Part shown: piece by piece, positions 46,274 to 49,426 of the stretch
Layout: every line of letters starts with the position of its first letter
How positions within the stretch are numbered: position 1 is the first letter of the stretch
The notes under the pieces: model-generated
Seen by the model: the letters and a program-made list of their open reading frames with translations, nothing else
What the model was told of the DNA's origin: nothing
The model's database searches: none
Made by a program: the position numbers and the translations under genes
Origin: a virus
Reading direction: 5' to 3' (one strand)
DNA: 49,426 bases
IMG/VR virus record: IMGVR_UViG_3300036832_000397
Span: 1 to 49,426 of that record

Positions 46274-46813
46274 TTACGTTCCTAATGGAGTACCAGGAGG
46301 TTGACCAAATTGATAGGCGAGCTTAGCCGTTGTGGCGGCTCCTCCAAGGACCGAGCCACCTGCCTGAAACGCCCCGGCGATTGGGGCCTGTTCTGCGCCA
46401 AATGCATACAGTTTGGATGAGGCCTCATCCGAAAACCCCTTCACCAGATAATCGTAAGACCTCCTGCTCGCATCATTCCTAACGATGCTCTCGTTGAACC
46501 GTCCCAGACTCAGCGCACTGTCCTGCACCAGCGCATTCGTTCCACTCCTAACATCTAGCCCACCAGCACCCTGCTCCGCTATAATACCCCCTAGCTCCGC
46601 ACGAGTCTTCATTCCTTGTTGCTGGGCCTGTTCCTCGCCCAGCGCAACTTCCCTAGTCGCCTGTTGCCTGTTTATATTCTCGTTTATGCCAGCGACAGCG
46701 GACTGATAATTCATCATGTTCTCTGTCGCGCTGGCCTGTTCCATCGCGCCAGCAGCCGACACGCCAGCGCCAATCACAGTTGCTGCTATTGCGATCTCAG
46801 GCAGCATTGGCAT
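46274..46813 (-). CDS. Internal virion protein, gp14-like (179 aa)
   Basis: N-terminal hydrophobic segment (EIAIAATVIGAGVSAAGAME) followed by long Gln/Ala-rich helices (NENINRQQATREVALGEEQA) and a Gly-rich C-terminus. Size, anchor and order fit T7 gp14-type proteins that form the outer-membrane pore in ejection. Spaced one base from each neighbour. Confidence 0.75.
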   Translation of the reverse strand: MPMLPEIAIAATVIGAGVSAAGAMEQASATENMMNYQSAVAGINENINRQQATREVALGEEQAQQQGMKTRAELGGIIAEQGAGGLDVRSGTNALVQDSALSLGRFNESIVRNDASRRSYDYLVKGFSDEASSKLYAFGAEQAPIAGAFQAGGSVLGGAATTAKLAYQFGQPPGTPLGT

Positions 46814-46814
46814 C

Positions 46815-47246
46815 TTACTTCCTCCTCAACTGGAACGGAATCCTATTTTGGTCATCAGTCCCTCTGAACTCGCCTCCAAGAAACTTGATCCATTTAATCG
46901 AGTCAACTTGATATGGATAACAGAACCCATACAGCGATTCATACTTTTGAAGCATAACCTCCAGTATCCTCTGCGAGTACCTTATAAACAGGAACTTATA
47001 CTTGCTATCGTCCTTAATCGCGTCAGCAACAACGACCCACACATAAGCCGAACTCGAAAGCATGCAGGGCGGTATAACTCCCCAAGCAACCATCACCTCT
47101 CCATCCACCTTCGCGATCCATGCACTTTCACTCAGCAGCATATGATGCTTTAAGGATTCCTCCGCACCATGCACATTAGCGAACTGCGTCCGGCCAAGAA
47201 GACCGACAAGGTGCGATGGCTCAGCTGGTATAATCTCTACTTTCAT
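46815..47246 (-). CDS. gp13-like / GNAT-fold protein (143 aa)
   Basis: The pattern SAWIAKVDGEVMVAWGVIPP, AYVWVVVADAI, YSQRILEVMLQKYESLYGFC and SIKWIKFLGGEF is that of the phage gp13-like family, which has an acetyltransferase (GNAT-like) fold. T7 gp13 is needed to assemble the internal core. Enzyme activity is unproven. The start overlaps the nozzle stop by ATGA. Confidence 0.8.
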   Translation of the reverse strand: MKVEIIPAEPSHLVGLLGRTQFANVHGAEESLKHHMLLSESAWIAKVDGEVMVAWGVIPPCMLSSSAYVWVVVADAIKDDSKYKFLFIRYSQRILEVMLQKYESLYGFCYPYQVDSIKWIKFLGGEFRGTDDQNRIPFQLRRK

Positions 47247-49426
47247 TTGCCTCTGCCACCAGACGTATCACCGATCACCACTTCCGGTATCATACCAAGA
47301 ACACTTGCAGGTACTGGATCATCTACCTGTATACATAGCTGACCAGCAGTCTCCCACAAAGGGTCCATCACGAAGTAAACATCAACGCTAACCAGTGGCG
47401 ATGGCGGGACGCTTGTGATTGGTTGGCCAGATGGCGTGGGGTTGAATTGCTTAACTGGGAGAATCGTTGGAAAGGTCCTCCCCATCTTAATACCTCTCGA
47501 CTCGCGCGCGCGAACGGTCACGCGAGAAATGATCTTACGCTTTCCCTGAACGGTGGGTTCGCCAGCGTCTAGATACATCGTTTGAAGCTGGGCTTGGAAT
47601 GGCAGTCCGACAACAACTTTGCTCGCCGCGAATGGCAGCGTTATTGACCCATTCGTCACAGTCTGTTGTGGTACTACCTGCCCATCTGCAAGGATTGATA
47701 CTGTTGTGTTATTGAGATAATCGAGGCCATAGAAGGTAGTAGCTGGAGTTGCTATAGTCCATGTTCCAGGAAGCGCTGTCTGAAAGCCTGGTACTGGATT
47801 TGGGATTGACTGTATCCAATTACCGTTGATCTGGCCCGATGAAACGTAGGTATTGATTAAAGCTATACCACCATTCATTCTAAGGATCATATTGACATTA
47901 CCGGGAGAGAACACTCCAGTAGCAGAAAAGAATGCAACAGCTCCTGATGGAGTTGAAGAGATAATTTCAAAGTTTGGTGCTGTTAATTGATTAGTCGTAG
48001 TGAACCCACAATCTACAGAGAAGGCATCCTCTGTCCCATAGGTTAAATACCGCGGAACCATGCGCTCTACTGATTGTATTCTCCTATTGTTAATAACTCG
48101 CACAACAGCGACGTAGATGACATCATTGATTCCTTCACGGATGCAGGCAACCGACACGAATTGTCCTTGTGTATCGTGTCGAGCCCATCCAAGCATCTCT
48201 TGATCTTTAACATACGTCAACGATAGAAGGGACCCGTCATCGCGGACAGCCCACACGACCCTAAAGGGCTCCTCCGCCCAGGCCCATTCCCTGATCAAGT
48301 GTCCAAAGAACAAATGATTAGAAAGGATTGAGACATCGGAGCCTGTATAGATGTTAGCGTAGATGTTGTATGAAAGGTCGCGAACGATCGATCCCTTAGA
48401 CTGGACATAGAGAATGTCGTAGTTGATGATTATCGGTGGAACGTCTGCTGCGCCGTTGTATGCTTGTGGAGTGGCCGTAGCATTGGTTGGCGTCACCGCT
48501 GCGGTAGAAGCAAGGCCACCAGCGCCACTCGATAGTTGCCACGCGCCAGCGGCCGTTAGCAATAGGAGGCCTCCAGGCATCGGAAGCATAGATTTAATCG
48601 TGTTGAACTGCGTGCTGACCAGCGTTCCTTGGAGTGCGTCGCTGTCGATGATTGGATCAGAGATGTTGAAGTTAGTGTAAAGACCGGGCTGAGATGCCCA
48701 GAAGGTAGTCGGTGAATTGGTTGACCCTGCAAAGTAAAGACGCTGCTGAAAGAATGTAGTGCATCCAGGATTTCCATTGCTCAAAGGATTTTGTGCCGTA
48801 CCGGTCCCTCCACCCAGAACAGCAGTCGCAGCGGCTGCACCAGCAGAGAATGTGACGGTTGGAGGGCTGCCACTCGGATATCCAGAACCTTGTTGAGCAG
48901 GGATAACTGCAGTTACACCCCAAGTACAATTAAACGTTGGAGGAATACCACCGAAGTCTATCATGCCTACGACATTACATGCTATAGCTGGCGTCGGATT
49001 GGTTGGTGTTGAAGTGCCAGCGCCAGATTTGCTGCCATGATTTTGGAGAGTAGCTGCATTAACGGTATAAGTCCATCTTCCATTAGTTGCATTAACAAAA
49101 CTTGCAGTGGTTATCAGGAACGCAACGCCATCAGCTGTTGTCAAGAGAGAGCCGGTTGGATTGTTACCTGTAGTCACCACATTGTTTGTACCAGCATTGG
49201 AAAGTGTTCCACTAAGAACACCAAGAGATGCGTTAGCTGTTGCCTGCAATCCAGTCGGTGGCGCTGCAACCGTTACGCCTGGAACTGTAGTATAAGTTCC
49301 AGCTGCCGTAACGGTATAACTTATCACGCTAAACGTGAGATATGGAACCGAGATTATTGGTGGACTCTGTGTGAAGTCTGGTACTATATTGGAGTCAACT
49401 AGGCTCGTTCCAGTGGCACTCTGAAT
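47243..49426 (-). CDS. Tail nozzle / tubular protein B-like, C-terminal part (continued from position 1)
   Basis: The remaining two-thirds of the 1058-residue nozzle-type protein; bases 49404-49426 repeat 1-23. It is beta-rich, with QQRLYFAGSTNSPTTFWASQ and then NISDPIIDSDALQGTLVSTQ, the recurrent FAG-----P---W-S--G---F propeller-type motif of these proteins. RVVWAVRDDGSLLSLTYVKD, and then RPVTVRARES-type C-terminal strands, follow. It should close the distal tail. The ATG seen at 49327 is internal; the true start is at 1016. It overlaps the gp13-like gene. Confidence 0.87.
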   Translation of the reverse strand: MQSATGTSLVDSNIVPDFTQSPPIISVPYLTFSVISYTVTAAGTYTTVPGVTVAAPPTGLQATANASLGVLSGTLSNAGTNNVVTTGNNPTGSLLTTADGVAFLITTASFVNATNGRWTYTVNAATLQNHGSKSGAGTSTPTNPTPAIACNVVGMIDFGGIPPTFNCTWGVTAVIPAQQGSGYPSGSPPTVTFSAGAAAATAVLGGGTGTAQNPLSNGNPGCTTFFQQRLYFAGSTNSPTTFWASQPGLYTNFNISDPIIDSDALQGTLVSTQFNTIKSMLPMPGGLLLLTAAGAWQLSSGAGGLASTAAVTPTNATATPQAYNGAADVPPIIINYDILYVQSKGSIVRDLSYNIYANIYTGSDVSILSNHLFFGHLIREWAWAEEPFRVVWAVRDDGSLLSLTYVKDQEMLGWARHDTQGQFVSVACIREGINDVIYVAVVRVINNRRIQSVERMVPRYLTYGTEDAFSVDCGFTTTNQLTAPNFEIISSTPSGAVAFFSATGVFSPGNVNMILRMNGGIALINTYVSSGQINGNWIQSIPNPVPGFQTALPGTWTIATPATTFYGLDYLNNTTVSILADGQVVPQQTVTNGSITLPFAASKVVVGLPFQAQLQTMYLDAGEPTVQGKRKIISRVTVRARESRGIKMGRTFPTILPVKQFNPTPSGQPITSVPPSPLVSVDVYFVMDPLWETAGQLCIQVDDPVPASVLGMIPEVVIGDTSGGRGK
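49404..49426. repeat. Terminal direct repeat, right copy
   Basis: Identical to bases 1-23; see the left copy. The match cannot be extended to either side within the window. Confidence 0.93.

Noticed and set aside
49107-49402. Plus-strand frames at the right end
   Set aside because: They are antisense to the tail nozzle gene, which is continuous across the contig join.

Overview
This window is a complete, circularly closed genome of a tailed phage of podovirus type, about 49.4 kb. The first 23 bases (1-23) recur exactly as the last 23 (49404-49426). A leftward tail gene reads in frame across that join with no stop, so the contig ends fall inside a gene and are not the virion DNA ends. The head module (Bbp16-like cement protein, Bbp17-like major capsid, Bbp19-like protein, Bbp-type portal) resembles Bordetella phage BPP-1 and its relatives. 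The tail and internal-core module (tubular A/B-like proteins, gp13-, gp14- and gp16-like proteins) is T7-like in organisation. I see no phage RNA polymerase, integrase, repressor, tRNA or CRISPR array, so host RNA polymerase probably transcribes the genome and a lytic life is likely but not proven. A GcrA-like helix-turn-helix protein and general resemblance to phages of Rhizobiales suggest an alphaproteobacterial host; this is a weak inference.

The genome has two divergent arms leaving a gene-free control region at about 20.7-21.66 kb. That region holds a 33-bp palindrome, CCGGGAATT-type repeats in opposite orientations on either side of a T17 tract, and a short promoter-proximal repeat. It is the best candidate for the replication origin and the switch between the arms.

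The rightward (early) arm, 21.66-37.7 kb, starts with about 17 small genes of mostly unknown function. They include zinc-finger, HTH and ribbon-helix-helix proteins, and two hairpin terminators and sigma70-like promoters lie among them. It continues into DNA metabolism: an SF1 helicase, a PD-(D/E)XK nuclease, a GIY-YIG nuclease, a Sak4-like ATPase with an SSB-like partner, a ParB-methyltransferase fusion, a uracil-DNA glycosylase fused to part of a 3'-5' exonuclease, a family A polymerase carrying the rest of that exonuclease, and a DUF3987-like helicase.

The leftward (late) arm starts at 20.69 kb with a small terminase. It runs through a holin-like protein, an exported hydrolase, large terminase, portal, scaffold, capsid, two duplicated tail-fibre-like proteins, an unusual repeat protein, small accessory genes and the tail tube genes, crosses the contig join at 1/49403, and continues through the ejection proteins to an amidase endolysin at 37.9 kb. 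The arms converge, overlapping by 11 bases, at 37.70 kb. Genes are packed tightly, mostly with 1-, 4- or 8-base stop/start overlaps, which implies translational coupling in long operons.
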